Shown: positions 34,863-44,882, numbered from the stretch's first letter. The stretch is DNA of 64,000 bases from Micavibrio sp. UBA6145 (GCA_002423205.1 DIUZ01000002.1:62001-126000), one strand, 5' to 3'. Translations and numbers: made by a program. The notes: generated by a model from the sequence alone, not told the origin.

Positions 34863-35873
34863 ATGGCCGTTCTGCCCGGAAAAACATCAATCTCCACCAA
34901 CCTGACCCCGTTCGAAGGCGGAAAGCCCGACCGCGTCATCGACACCAGGGCCGCCTTTGGCATCGAATGCCCCTGGCCGGTACTGGGGTATAGCGGCGCG
35001 AATGAATTCGTCCCGCCGATCGACGATTCCTATCATTTCGATCCCGACACCACGCGCGCCATTCTCGCTGGCTTCATGCATAACCGCCGCGTGATGATCC
35101 AGGGCATGCACGGCACCGGTAAATCTACGCATATCGAACAGGTCGCCGCACGACTCAACTGGCCGTGCGTGCGTATCAACCTTGATTCTCACATTTCCCG
35201 CGTCGACCTGATCGGCAAGGACGCGATTGTCCTGAAAGAGGGCAAACAGGTCACCGAGTACAAAGAAGGCATTTTGCCGTGGTCGCTGCAGCACCCGGTT
35301 GCGCTTGTGTTCGACGAATATGATGCCGGCCGACCCGACGTGATGTTCGTGATCCAGCGTATCCTGGAGGCTGAAGGCCGCCTGACGCTGCTTGAACAAA
35401 ACCGCATCATCCGTCCGCACCCATACTTCCGCCTGTTCGCCACATCGAACACGATCGGCCTTGGCGATACCACCGGCCTGTATCACGGCACGCAGCAGAT
35501 CAACCAGGGCCAGATGGACCGCTGGAACATCGTGGTCACGCTCAATTACCTGAGCCTTGAACACGAGATGGAAGTCGTCTTAAAAAAATACCCGGCCCTG
35601 AACAATAAGACCGGCAAAGATGAAGTGAAAGCCATGATCCAGGTCGCGGAACTGACCCGCAATGGTTTCAAAAACGGCGATCTGTCCACGTTGATGTCAC
35701 CGCGCACCATTTTGTCATGGGCTGAAAACACCGGCATCTTCGGCAACCGCGAAGAAGCCTTCCGCCTCAGCTTCCTGAACAAATGCGACGAACTCGAACG
35801 CCCGGTTGTGGCCGAGTATTATCAGCGCGCCTTCGGCGTGGAGCTGATGGTCAAAGATGACGGATCAAAATAA
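34863..35873 (+). CDS. cobS: Cobaltochelatase subunit CobS (AAA+)
   Basis: A 336-residue AAA+ ATPase that, with CobT, drives cobalt insertion by CobN in aerobic cobalamin synthesis. The Walker A motif is GMHGTGKSTH (about 81-90) and the Walker B region is VALVFDEYDAGRPD. The family start (ISTNLTPFEGGKPDRVID) is present. Its end overlaps cobT by 17 bases. CobN is not in the window. Confidence 0.95.
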   Translation: MAVLPGKTSISTNLTPFEGGKPDRVIDTRAAFGIECPWPVLGYSGANEFVPPIDDSYHFDPDTTRAILAGFMHNRRVMIQGMHGTGKSTHIEQVAARLNWPCVRINLDSHISRVDLIGKDAIVLKEGKQVTEYKEGILPWSLQHPVALVFDEYDAGRPDVMFVIQRILEAEGRLTLLEQNRIIRPHPYFRLFATSNTIGLGDTTGLYHGTQQINQGQMDRWNIVVTLNYLSLEHEMEVVLKKYPALNNKTGKDEVKAMIQVAELTRNGFKNGDLSTLMSPRTILSWAENTGIFGNREEAFRLSFLNKCDELERPVVAEYYQRAFGVELMVKDDGSK

Positions 35874-37734
35874 ATCAGACATGTTCCGCCAGGTCACGGC
35901 CGCAACCCTGCGCGCCATGGCGGGCGAGAATGCTGAAAATCTGGACACCACCTTCGGGCCGGTGCCGTCCAGCATGCAGTCGGGCCAGCAACGCGTGCTG
36001 CGCCATGTCGGCAAGAAAACCGCAAGATTGCCGTTGCCTGCGGCAAATCTGGATCTGGCATCCCGCGCCGAAGTACGCGGTGCGGCCGACGCCGCCGCCC
36101 TGCACATCCTGCACCACGATGCCAAGAAGCATGCGGACCTTGCGCCCGTTGAAAGCAAGTCCCACACGATTTTCGATCTGCTGGAACAGGTGCGTGTCGA
36201 AGCATTGGGCGCACGCGAACGCAAAGGCGTGGCGCTGAACCTGCGCAGCAGTCTTGAAGCCCAGTCAAAACGCAAAGGCTACGGCAACCCTGAAAAACAG
36301 GTGATGGTGCCTTTGGAAGACGGCCTTTTTGCGCTGGCCAGCGAAGCGCTCGAAGGCGGCAAACTGCCGCCCGCATCAAAGGCCGTCGCCGATGCATGGC
36401 GCACATGGGTCGACACGCGCGTCGGCGCGAAGGGACTTAAAAGCTTAGGCAATAAACTGGACGACCAGGCCGCGTTCGCGCGCCTGGCGTACAAGATGAT
36501 CCGCGCGCTGGACATGGACCCGGGCCGCGATGACCCCGATGAAGACGGCGACCTTGAAGGCAATAAAAGCCAGAATAAGGGCCAGGGCATGGGCGAGAAA
36601 ACCGCCGCCGGTGAAGAAACCGACGAAGTGGGTGAGGGCGAAGCCGCATCCGGTGCCATGGGCGACGGCGATGACGGCGCAGAAGGCGAACAGCAGGGCG
36701 TCGAAGACGAACAGCAAGGCGGCGCATCGGAACAGCGCGGATCTGAAAAGGCCGGCGCGTCGCAGCGCCCGAACGATCTCTCCGGCCCCCTCGACCGGCC
36801 CGAACATTACAAGGTCTATACAACGCAGTTCGATGAAACCATCGACGCCGAAGATCTGGCCGAAGCCGATGAACGCGCGCGCCTGCGCACATTGCTGGAC
36901 CAGCAGTTAAAACCCCTTCAGACCATGATCCGCCGTCTGGCCAACCGTTTGCAGCGCCGCCTGATGGCACGCCAGCAGCGCCAGTGGCTGTTCGATGTGG
37001 AGGAAGGCATTCTCGACCCCGCACGCCTGTCCCGCGTTGTCTCGACACCGGGCAGCCCGCTATCCTTCAAGCTGGAAAAAGACACCGATTTCCGCGATAC
37101 GGTGGTCATGCTGCTGATCGACAATTCCGGTTCCATGCGCGGGCGGCCCATCACCATCGCCGCATTGTCGACCGACATTCTGGCGCAGACGCTGGAACGC
37201 TGCGGCGTGAAGGTGGAAGTGCTGGGCTTTACCACCACGGCATGGAAGGGCGGTAAATCACGGGATGCGTGGGTGGGGGCACAGCGTCCGCCCAAACCGG
37301 GACGCCTGAATGATCTGCGCCATATCATCTACAAGGCCGCCGATGCCCCGTGGCGTCGCGCCCGTGCCAATATCGGCATCATGCTTAAGGAAGGCCTGCT
37401 GAAAGAAAACATCGACGGGGAGGCCCTGATCTGGGCGCATGCCCGTCTGGCCGTGCGCCCGGAACGGCGCAAGATACTGATGGTTATCTCTGACGGTGCC
37501 CCGGTCGATGATTCGACGCTGTCGGCCAATAATTCCACTTATCTGGAAACGGATTTACAGCGGGCCATCGGCTGGATAGAAAAGCGCGAAATCGTTGAAT
37601 TATGCGCGATCGGAATCGGCCACGACGTCACCCGGTACTATAAACGGGCCGTGACGATCCGCGATGTCGAGGATCTGGGCCAGACCCTGACATCCGAATT
37701 GGCCGATCTGTTCGAGGACGATTTGCGCCGGTAA
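35857..37734 (+). CDS. cobT: Cobaltochelatase subunit CobT
   Basis: A 625-residue partner of CobS. An N-terminal CobT domain is followed by an acidic, low-complexity middle (about 225-310; Glu, Gly, Gln, Asp-rich) and a C-terminal von Willebrand A domain with the MIDAS motif DNSGSMRG near residue 424. It forms the hexameric ring with CobS that acts on CobN. CobS/CobT pairs are also kept in genomes without a full cobalamin pathway. Confidence 0.95.
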   Translation: MTDQNKSDMFRQVTAATLRAMAGENAENLDTTFGPVPSSMQSGQQRVLRHVGKKTARLPLPAANLDLASRAEVRGAADAAALHILHHDAKKHADLAPVESKSHTIFDLLEQVRVEALGARERKGVALNLRSSLEAQSKRKGYGNPEKQVMVPLEDGLFALASEALEGGKLPPASKAVADAWRTWVDTRVGAKGLKSLGNKLDDQAAFARLAYKMIRALDMDPGRDDPDEDGDLEGNKSQNKGQGMGEKTAAGEETDEVGEGEAASGAMGDGDDGAEGEQQGVEDEQQGGASEQRGSEKAGASQRPNDLSGPLDRPEHYKVYTTQFDETIDAEDLAEADERARLRTLLDQQLKPLQTMIRRLANRLQRRLMARQQRQWLFDVEEGILDPARLSRVVSTPGSPLSFKLEKDTDFRDTVVMLLIDNSGSMRGRPITIAALSTDILAQTLERCGVKVEVLGFTTTAWKGGKSRDAWVGAQRPPKPGRLNDLRHIIYKAADAPWRRARANIGIMLKEGLLKENIDGEALIWAHARLAVRPERRKILMVISDGAPVDDSTLSANNSTYLETDLQRAIGWIEKREIVELCAIGIGHDVTRYYKRAVTIRDVEDLGQTLTSELADLFEDDLRR

Positions 37735-37759
37735 AGCGTTCAGGTTAGCATGTGGCACA

Positions 37760-39664
37760 ATGCAATCACCCAGTCAGACCGGCCATAAACATCCCTTTAC
37801 CGTAACGGCGCTCATTGGCGCGGTCGGCATCGTCTTTGGCGATATCGGCACCAGCCCGCTCTATGCGTTTAAGGAGTCCTTCCGCGTGGCGTCCGCCAGC
37901 GGCATTGATCTTCATACGGCAGTGTTCGGGGTTCTTTCGCTCATCTTCTGGGCACTGACCATCACGATTTCTACCAAATACCTGTGCTTTATATTGCGCG
38001 CCGACAACGACGGCGAGGGTGGGGTTTTCGCTCTCATCACCGGCCTCAAGCTCGACCAGAAAAAGAACAGGACGCGCTTTAACGGAACCTTGCTTCTTCT
38101 GGCGCTTGCGGGCGCTGCATTGCTGTTCGGCGACGGTGTTATCACACCGGCCATTTCGGTCCTCTCGGCCATCGAGGGTATTAAGGTCGTGGCCCCCAGT
38201 ATCGAACACTGGATTTTGTATATCACGATCGCTGTGCTGATCGGTGTGTTCATGTCGCAGCGTTTTGGCACGGAAAAAATCGGCATGCTCTACGGCCCCA
38301 TCGTTTTCGTGTGGTTCGTTGTTCTGGGCGTGCTTGGTGCCAATGCCATCATAGACAACCCGGAAGTTCTTAAAGCCGTTAATCCAGTTTACGCCTGGCA
38401 CCTTTTAGTAGGCCACCCGGCAATGTCGGCGGTTATGATTGGCGCGGTGTTTCTGGCTGTTACCGGCGGTGAGGCTTTATACGCCGATATGGGACATTTC
38501 GGTGCCAAGGTCATCCGCTATGCGTGGTTCTTCGTCGCCATGCCGGGTTTGCTGCTTAACTACTTTGGGCAGGGGGCGTTGATGCTCGCCTCTCAGGGGC
38601 AGGTCGAGAACCCGTTATTCCAGCTTGCTCCCGGCTGGTTCGGTATTCCCTTGCTGGTTCTGGCGACGCTGGCGACCGTCGTCGCATCGCAGGCCATGAT
38701 CACCGGCGCGTTTGCTGTCGCCCGCCAAGCCATCGAGATCGGGTATTTCCCGCCGATGCGTATCAAATCGACATCTGAGAAAAACAGCCTCCATATATTC
38801 ATCCCGCGTCTCAACATCGCGCTGATGTGTGTAACTCTCGGATTAATCGTTCTGTTCCCAAGTTCTGAAAGGCTGGCAGCGGCTTACGGTATTGCCGTGG
38901 CCGGGGCCATGATGATGACCTCATTGCTGTTCATGGTTTGGATGTACCGCAAATCAAAATGGCCGCGCTGGATCACCGTGCCGATATGCCTGGTGTTTGT
39001 AGTCATCGATATGGCCTATTTCGGCACCAATCTGGTCAAGACGTTCGATGGTGGCTGGGTGCCTCTGGTCATGGGTGCTTTCGTGCTGATGTGCATGCTG
39101 ACCTGGCATCGCGGCCTCGAAAAAATTATTGAACGCCACATGGAGTTCACAGAACCGATCGAAGAATTCGCCGCACGTGTAGACCGCGCGCCGCTGGCCG
39201 AGGTCAAGCACACCGGCATTTTCTTCTCCCGCACCGGCATCATGGCACCTGTGCCGATGGAGCGTCTGGCGAACATGCTTCATATCAAGTTCGAGAAGAT
39301 CGTCATCATCTCTATCCGGATCGCATCGCGCCCGCGTGTGGAGCCGGAAGACCGTATCAATGTCGTGCGTATCGATAACCGCATCATCAAACTTGAAATT
39401 CGCTACGGGTATCAGCAGGTCATCAACATCCCCGCGACCATCGGCCCGGTACTGGCCGCCGAGGGTCTGGAGGTGGATGAGGCCCTGTACATCATCGGCC
39501 ATGAACGCGTGATTTCACCGATGGAACCGGCAGGCATCAACGACCTGATGAACATCATCTTCGCCTTCCTGGCAGCCACGGCCGAACGCGCGGTTGACCG
39601 CTTCCAGTTGCCGCCGTCGCGGACGCTGGAAATCGGCTACCCCGTGCATTTAAAGGAACGCTGA
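37760..39664 (+). CDS. kup: Low-affinity potassium transporter Kup
   Basis: A 634-residue KUP/HAK/KT potassium:proton symporter with about twelve membrane helices. The family signature near the N-terminus is GIVFGDIGTSPLYAFKESF, followed by FGDGVITPAISVLSAIEGI and GGEALYADMGHFG. The C-terminal cytoplasmic domain starts at about 470. It is transcribed alone; the next gene converges with one base between stop codons. Confidence 0.96.
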   Translation: MQSPSQTGHKHPFTVTALIGAVGIVFGDIGTSPLYAFKESFRVASASGIDLHTAVFGVLSLIFWALTITISTKYLCFILRADNDGEGGVFALITGLKLDQKKNRTRFNGTLLLLALAGAALLFGDGVITPAISVLSAIEGIKVVAPSIEHWILYITIAVLIGVFMSQRFGTEKIGMLYGPIVFVWFVVLGVLGANAIIDNPEVLKAVNPVYAWHLLVGHPAMSAVMIGAVFLAVTGGEALYADMGHFGAKVIRYAWFFVAMPGLLLNYFGQGALMLASQGQVENPLFQLAPGWFGIPLLVLATLATVVASQAMITGAFAVARQAIEIGYFPPMRIKSTSEKNSLHIFIPRLNIALMCVTLGLIVLFPSSERLAAAYGIAVAGAMMMTSLLFMVWMYRKSKWPRWITVPICLVFVVIDMAYFGTNLVKTFDGGWVPLVMGAFVLMCMLTWHRGLEKIIERHMEFTEPIEEFAARVDRAPLAEVKHTGIFFSRTGIMAPVPMERLANMLHIKFEKIVIISIRIASRPRVEPEDRINVVRIDNRIIKLEIRYGYQQVINIPATIGPVLAAEGLEVDEALYIIGHERVISPMEPAGINDLMNIIFAFLAATAERAVDRFQLPPSRTLEIGYPVHLKER

Positions 39665-39665
39665 A

Positions 39666-40979
39666 TTAAAGGAATGTCGATTGCGGATTGGTTTGCGCCG
39701 CCATCGTCGCTGATTCCGGCGCAATGCGGATCAGGGTGATCTGGTTGCGGTGACGCTTGAGGATACGGAAGCGATACCCGTGGAACGTAAAGTTCTGCCC
39801 CACCGCCGGAATCATCTTGGACTCGTGCAGGACAAGCCCCGCAATCGTCGAATAATCTTCCGTCGGTAAATCCCAGCCCAGGGCGCGGTTCAGATCGCGA
39901 ACCGTAACCGTACCGTCGACCACGAACGACCCGTTGGGCTGTGCCCGCACGCCGGGCACGGTGACGTCATGTTCATCTTCGATATCGCCGACAATCTCTT
40001 CCAGAATGTCTTCCAGCGTCACGATGCCTTTGAAGCCGCCATATTCATCGACGACGATGGCAAAGTGCTCTTTCCGTTCGCGGAATGCCTGCAACTGGTC
40101 GAACAGGATGGTGGTCTCCGGGATGAACCACGGGTCTGACAAAAGACGCGCAATATCCACCTGCTCAAAATCACCGTTTACGGCTGAAATTTCACGCAGC
40201 AGCGCCTTGGCATGCAATATGCCGATGATGTTGTCCGCATCATCGCGAAACACCGGCAGGCGTGAATACGCATTGTCCAGCACCTGGTCGATGATGACCG
40301 AAATAGGCTGTGAAATATCGACGGTCTCAACCCCCTTGCGGTGGGTCATGATCGAGCTGACATCGACATCGGCAAGATCGAGGATGGAGTGCAGCATCGC
40401 GCGCTTGGCATGTGTGCGTAATTCTTCCTCGGTTTCATGCAGTTCGATGGCACCGCGCAGTTCTTCTTCGGTGTTCGACGTGTTCTGCGGCTTCATCAGG
40501 CGCATCATCACCGCAAGCATGGCCGACAAAAGGACCAGCGCCGGCGTAAATAGCCAGATCAATACGCGGATAATCGGCGCAATGGCCATGGCGACGGAAT
40601 CTGCCCGGATCATGCAATACGTCTTGGGCAGCACTTCCGAGAAAATCAGAAGCAGTACCGTCATAAGGCCGGTGGCGTACAAAACACCCTCCGCCCCGAA
40701 CAGGTGAATGAACAGCGATGTGGCAAGCGCCGACGACAACGTGTTGACGATGTTCGAACCCAGCAGGATCGCGCCGATCAGCCGGTCTTTTTGTTCGCGC
40801 AGCTTGTTGACCATGGCCGCGCGGCGGTTACCTTCCATTTCCAGCGCGTGCATGCGCGCCTTGGACGCGCCGGTCAGTGCCGTTTCAGCACCCGAAAAAA
40901 ATGCGGAAAGCAAAAGCAATACGCCGATGGCTGCCGCCATCTCCCACGTACCCCATCTAAGCTGCAATTCCATTTCCAT
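39666..40979 (-). CDS. CNNM/CorC-HlyC family transporter-like protein
   Basis: A 437-residue protein with a DUF21 membrane domain (about 10-190; LLLLSAFFSGAETALTGASK), two CBS domains (about 205-330) and a C-terminal CorC_HlyC domain (VRDLNRALGWDLPTEDYSTI). Homologues are linked to magnesium and cobalt efflux; the old name hemolysin is misleading. It follows aroB by three bases on the minus strand, so aroK-aroB-CNNM is one transcription unit. Confidence 0.93.
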   Translation of the reverse strand: MEMELQLRWGTWEMAAAIGVLLLLSAFFSGAETALTGASKARMHALEMEGNRRAAMVNKLREQKDRLIGAILLGSNIVNTLSSALATSLFIHLFGAEGVLYATGLMTVLLLIFSEVLPKTYCMIRADSVAMAIAPIIRVLIWLFTPALVLLSAMLAVMMRLMKPQNTSNTEEELRGAIELHETEEELRTHAKRAMLHSILDLADVDVSSIMTHRKGVETVDISQPISVIIDQVLDNAYSRLPVFRDDADNIIGILHAKALLREISAVNGDFEQVDIARLLSDPWFIPETTILFDQLQAFRERKEHFAIVVDEYGGFKGIVTLEDILEEIVGDIEDEHDVTVPGVRAQPNGSFVVDGTVTVRDLNRALGWDLPTEDYSTIAGLVLHESKMIPAVGQNFTFHGYRFRILKRHRNQITLIRIAPESATMAAQTNPQSTFL

Positions 40980-40982
40980 CGA

Positions 40983-42062
40983 TTATTTCTCCATAGAGGA
41001 AGCCAGGGCGTCGTGCACGCAAGTCATGTCCACGGCCTGTGTGACGAATGCTTCGCCAATGCCGTGGGACAGGATAAACGTAAGGCGGCCGCCCTTAGCT
41101 TTTTTGTCGTTGGCCATCAGCGCGATCAGCGCCATGGGTGTGATCTTGGGGAATTTGGCAATGTCCGCGATACGTGTGGGCAGGCCCAGTTTTTTCATAT
41201 GCGCTACGGCGATGTCGTTTTCATGCGTCAGTCCCATGCGTGCCGAAATGTCAAACGCAAGCGACATGCCCACAGCCACGGCTTCACCATGCAGGATCCG
41301 GCGGTCATATTCGCAGGCTGATTCCAGCGCGTGCGCGAATGTATGCCCGAAATTGAGAAGCGCGCGCGCCCCCCTTTCGCGTTCATCCGCATGGACGATG
41401 TCCGCCTTCATCTGACAGCTTTTTGCAATCGCATAGCGAAGCGCCGCGTCATCGCGCGCCAGCACTTTCTTGCCGTTGCTTTCCAGCCATTTAAAAAATT
41501 CACGGTCGCCCAGAAATGCGTATTTAACGATTTCAGCGTAACCCGCGCGCATCTGGCGGTCGGGCAGGGTGGTCAGGACGGACGTATCAGCCAGCACGAA
41601 TTTGGGTTGATAAAACGCACCGATCAGGTTTTTACCCTGTTTGGCATTGATACCGGTTTTGCCGCCGACCGATGAATCCACCTGCGCCAGCAATGTCGTG
41701 GGTATCTGCACGTAATCAATGCCACGCAGGGTGATGGCGGCGGCAAACCCTGCATGGTCGCCGGTGACACCACCGCCGAACGCGGCGATCAGTGTCTGGC
41801 GGTCCGGTTTTTGCGCAAGCACCCAGTCCAGTGTTTTGCCCAGCATGGTCCAGCTTTTGGTGCCTTCACCCTCAGGCAGGATCAGAACGTTTTCTTTCAG
41901 GTAATCGGGAAGATGCGTTTGCGTGCCCTTGTCGCAAATGGTCAGCACGCGGCGGCCTTTGAAACGCTTGGCGGATGCCTCAAGCACACCGGCGCCGATG
42001 GCGATGTCGTAATCGCGTGCGCCGTCCAGTACGACATTCACCTTCGTTATTTTGGCTGGCAC
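40983..42062 (-). CDS. aroB: 3-Dehydroquinate synthase
   Basis: A 359-residue NAD-dependent enzyme of the shikimate pathway converting DAHP to 3-dehydroquinate. The NAD and zinc regions are clear: FGGGVTGDHAGFAAAITLRG, QVDSSVGGKTGIN and LLNFGHTFAHALE. The GTG start at 42062 lies inside the 3' end of aroK, with a 16-base overlap. Confidence 0.96.
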   Translation of the reverse strand: MPAKITKVNVVLDGARDYDIAIGAGVLEASAKRFKGRRVLTICDKGTQTHLPDYLKENVLILPEGEGTKSWTMLGKTLDWVLAQKPDRQTLIAAFGGGVTGDHAGFAAAITLRGIDYVQIPTTLLAQVDSSVGGKTGINAKQGKNLIGAFYQPKFVLADTSVLTTLPDRQMRAGYAEIVKYAFLGDREFFKWLESNGKKVLARDDAALRYAIAKSCQMKADIVHADERERGARALLNFGHTFAHALESACEYDRRILHGEAVAVGMSLAFDISARMGLTHENDIAVAHMKKLGLPTRIADIAKFPKITPMALIALMANDKKAKGGRLTFILSHGIGEAFVTQAVDMTCVHDALASSMEK

Positions 42063-42613
42063 GTCTCCACACCTTTCAGGATCGCATTCAGCGCATCGTG
42101 ATCGACGCGCTCAGTGGATACGGTAAAACACGCGGTTTCTTCGTACAAGGGACGACGTTTTTCCAAAAGCGTGGAAAGGATCTCTTCCGGGTTTCCATTT
42201 TGCAGCAAGGGGCGCTTGTTATTGCCCTCGCACCGCTTGGCAAGCGTGCGCGCACTGGCTGTCAGCCACACGGTAATCGCGCGCTCACGCAAAATGGCAC
42301 GTGTCTGTGGCAAAACAATAATACCGCCGCCCGCCGCGATGATTTTGGGTGTGCCGTCCAGCAAACGGTCCATAACCTTGAATTCGCCGTCGCGAAACGC
42401 GTCTTCGCCGTAACGCGCGAAGTATTCGGATACGGTATAACCGGACGCGGCTTCAATCTCCTGGTCGGTGTCAAAAAATGGCAAACTTGTGGCTTTTGCC
42501 ACATCACGGCCCAACTGTGTTTTGCCAGTACCCATCATGCCGATCAAAACAATGGGTTTTGTGGGCTTTATGAGGGTTTTATCAGTCTGATTAATGCTGT
42601 GGTCTTGCATCAT
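42047..42613 (-). CDS. aroK: Shikimate kinase
   Basis: A 188-residue P-loop kinase phosphorylating shikimate. Residues 24-36 are IGMMGTGKTQLGR; the substrate-binding acid is in FFDTDQEIE, followed by AAGGGIIV and the lid arginine in NKRPLL. Two adjacent ATGs (42613 and 42610) are possible starts. The open frame extends to 43009 only as antisense to the next gene. Confidence 0.95.
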   Translation of the reverse strand: MMQDHSINQTDKTLIKPTKPIVLIGMMGTGKTQLGRDVAKATSLPFFDTDQEIEAASGYTVSEYFARYGEDAFRDGEFKVMDRLLDGTPKIIAAGGGIIVLPQTRAILRERAITVWLTASARTLAKRCEGNNKRPLLQNGNPEEILSTLLEKRRPLYEETACFTVSTERVDHDALNAILKGVETCQPK

Positions 42614-42689
42614 GGTAGGCGTTATGCCATGAAAAGCCTGTCGAATAGAAGCGTTCTGTTCTTTAACCAAATTTGGAAGTGAGACTATT

Positions 42690-43103
42690 ATGGCTGAGAA
42701 TAACAGCAAAACCTTTGTCATCGGTATCGTCGTTTTCGTTCTGCTGGTCATCGGCGGCTTCGCATTTTTCGCGAAAAAAGACGTTCCGGTCGAAACCACC
42801 CAGGCTGAAATGATGGCGGCTCCGGCTGCTGGCGACGCAACTGTCACCACGACCACCACCACCGAAGTCACACCGGCTGAAACCACCATGGCTCCGGCCC
42901 CGGTTCCGGCACAATCGGACGAAGCTGCTCCGGCTGCTGCTACCCCGGTTGCTCCGGCTTCGGAAACCACCCCGGTTGTTGTTCCGGGCGCTCCGACGTC
43001 TGACGTCACCGCGACCCCGGCACCGACCCCGGTCCCGGCTCAATCGTCTGACACCGCTGGTTCGGCTACCCCGGCCCCGGCTGCTCCGGCTGCTGCCCAG
43101 TAA
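42690..43103 (+). CDS. Ala/Pro/Thr-rich single-span membrane protein
   Basis: A 137-residue protein. One N-terminal membrane helix (FVIGIVVFVLLVIGGFAFFA) is followed by about 105 residues of low-complexity Ala, Pro, Thr and Val, with blocks such as TTTTTTEVTPAETT and repeated PAP/APA elements. The tail is presumably periplasmic and extended, a spacer or wall-spanning stalk. A GGAAGTGAG ribosome site precedes the ATG. No known family. It sits alone between aroK and the secreted protein, ending in a strong terminator. Confidence 0.75.
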   Translation: MAENNSKTFVIGIVVFVLLVIGGFAFFAKKDVPVETTQAEMMAAPAAGDATVTTTTTTEVTPAETTMAPAPVPAQSDEAAPAAATPVAPASETTPVVVPGAPTSDVTATPAPTPVPAQSSDTAGSATPAPAAPAAAQ

Positions 43104-43130
43104 TTGGTTCAGCATAAGATATAGCGAAAG

Positions 43131-43160
43131 CGCCCTTTGAAGACCTCAAAGGGCGTTTTC
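43131..43160 (+). terminator. Terminator after the Ala/Pro/Thr-rich gene
   Basis: A perfect ten-base stem, CGCCCTTTGA / TCAAAGGGCG, with loop AGACC and a following TTTTCATTT. Confidence 0.92.
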
Positions 43161-43194
43161 ATTTGTGCAAAATTCCTATAACTATCATTACATC

Positions 43195-44880
43195 ATGCGC
43201 ATCAAATCCCTTGTCCTTACCGCCCTGTCACTCGCCCTGTTTTCGACGGGCGCAAGCGCCGCGTCATTGCGCGATATCGAAACCCGCGGCACGCTCACCA
43301 GCGCCCAGAACGGCCAGATCGACGGTAACATCTGGTCCGGCCTGTCACGCGCCGAGGCCCTGCTGCTGATCCGGTCGCTGCCGGATAAATATGCATCGCC
43401 CATTTATTACGAACTGGCCCGCCGCCTGCTTCTGTCTGATGCGCCCGCGCTTGGTGCCGACAAAAACGGGAAAACCCCTGTCGATGACAAGGGTAACCCG
43501 GTTGCGGTAAATCCGAATGCGCCCGATGTGCTGATCGCGCGTCTTGATAAACTTCTGGCCATGGGCGCGATCCGCGATGCGGAGACATTGTATGCCGCCG
43601 TCGTTCCCGAAAACGTCGATGATTTTGACCTGGTGCTGCGCAACCAGCAGATACTGATGCTGCGCGGTCAATTGTCCGCCGCATGTCTCGATCTTCAGGC
43701 CGTGCAGAAACAACACTCCGGCAACGCCAAGTGGCAGGAACTCAACCGCCTGTGCCGCGTGCAGTTCATGGCCGGGGGGGCTGAACGCGACCGCCTGCTG
43801 AGCGAAAAGAAATTCGTCGAATTCCCGCAACTGGGTAATTACCTGCGCGGGCGAGGGGCGGGCGGTTACCGTTCCTTAAGCGTGGAAGACATGGCCTTTG
43901 CCGTGGCCACCAAACAGATCAACGAAGGCACGCTGCGCTACCTGACATCGCAGGCCGGCAATCTGCCGCCGCTGCTGCTTTCGGTGCTGTACAATATGGA
44001 TACCGGTCTGGATGTGCCGGAAAAGACCTGTCTTGCGATTGAATCCGCACGTCGCGGCATCATCACCACGCGCGACCTGATCACGCTGTATGAAAAGCCG
44101 CACTATGACTCGGCGCTGCTGCTCCAGAATCTGGGTACCAATCCGTCTGGTGCTATCCATCCCTGCATGGTCCCGACCGTGATGTACCAGCGCATTGCCT
44201 CCAACAAGGATCTGCCCGCCCGCGACCAGACCATCCGCTCCGCCCTCGATATTATGGGCGACCTGCCGGACGCGGCGTTCTGGCCGATGTCCGTGTATTT
44301 TGAGGATTTCGACATTCATGCCAGCGCGAATAAACCCTATCTCTGGCGTCTGACCCGCATCACCGCCTATGAAAAAGACGAACTGCCCTCGGCCTGGCGC
44401 GACTGGGATGACCAGAACGGCCTTCCGGGTATTTCGCCCTTCTGGCCCGTTCAGGCGATCATGTCCCCCAGCGGCAACGAAGCGCAGGAAATGGACCTCT
44501 GGAAAACCCAGTGGCCGGACCAGGCGAACCGAATCTTGGGCAGGGACCCGGCATTGCCCCTGTTGCTGGGATTGGCTTTAAGCCCCAAAGACGGCAAAAC
44601 ATCGAAAAACCTTAAGACTAACTTGTATGATTATGAAAATATTTTACCGTTGACATTTTCCAGAAGTTATTCTATGCCTTCCTTTGGATTGACGCAGCGC
44701 TTGTCCAATGTTATTAAAAATAATCAGACGGGTCAGTCCGTCGCGCTGCTACTGATCGGATACGGAGCCATCCCGCCAGATCAGGTCATTCCAACCCAGG
44801 TGGCATTGGTAATCGATGGGTTAAATCGTGCCGGTTTGGGACGCTATTCAAGGCGTTTCGGGCTGGAAGTCCTGCGTTAA
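43195..44880 (+). CDS. Secreted protein of unknown family
   Basis: A 561-residue protein beginning with a Sec signal peptide (MRIKSLVLTALSLALFSTGA, cut after ASA). The mature part is predicted mostly alpha-helical, with repeated amphipathic segments (SRAEALLLIRSLPDKYASPI, LLARLDKLLAMGAIRDAETL-like) recalling tetratricopeptide or Sel1-like solenoids, but I cannot confirm a repeat family. It has three conserved-looking cysteines (ACLDLQAV, LNRLCRV, EKTCLA) and no lipobox. It precedes xerD by 80 bases with no terminator visible between them. Confidence 0.7.
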   Translation: MRIKSLVLTALSLALFSTGASAASLRDIETRGTLTSAQNGQIDGNIWSGLSRAEALLLIRSLPDKYASPIYYELARRLLLSDAPALGADKNGKTPVDDKGNPVAVNPNAPDVLIARLDKLLAMGAIRDAETLYAAVVPENVDDFDLVLRNQQILMLRGQLSAACLDLQAVQKQHSGNAKWQELNRLCRVQFMAGGAERDRLLSEKKFVEFPQLGNYLRGRGAGGYRSLSVEDMAFAVATKQINEGTLRYLTSQAGNLPPLLLSVLYNMDTGLDVPEKTCLAIESARRGIITTRDLITLYEKPHYDSALLLQNLGTNPSGAIHPCMVPTVMYQRIASNKDLPARDQTIRSALDIMGDLPDAAFWPMSVYFEDFDIHASANKPYLWRLTRITAYEKDELPSAWRDWDDQNGLPGISPFWPVQAIMSPSGNEAQEMDLWKTQWPDQANRILGRDPALPLLLGLALSPKDGKTSKNLKTNLYDYENILPLTFSRSYSMPSFGLTQRLSNVIKNNQTGQSVALLLIGYGAIPPDQVIPTQVALVIDGLNRAGLGRYSRRFGLEVLR

Positions 44881-44882
44881 TG

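Noticed and set aside
36525..36790. Acidic low-complexity stretch in cobT as a possible insertion
   Set aside because: Such an acidic linker between the N-terminal and VWA domains is normal for CobT.
42614..43009. N-terminal extension of shikimate kinase
   Set aside because: The extra residues are an antisense reading of the Ala/Pro/Thr-rich gene; canonical AroK starts near 42613.
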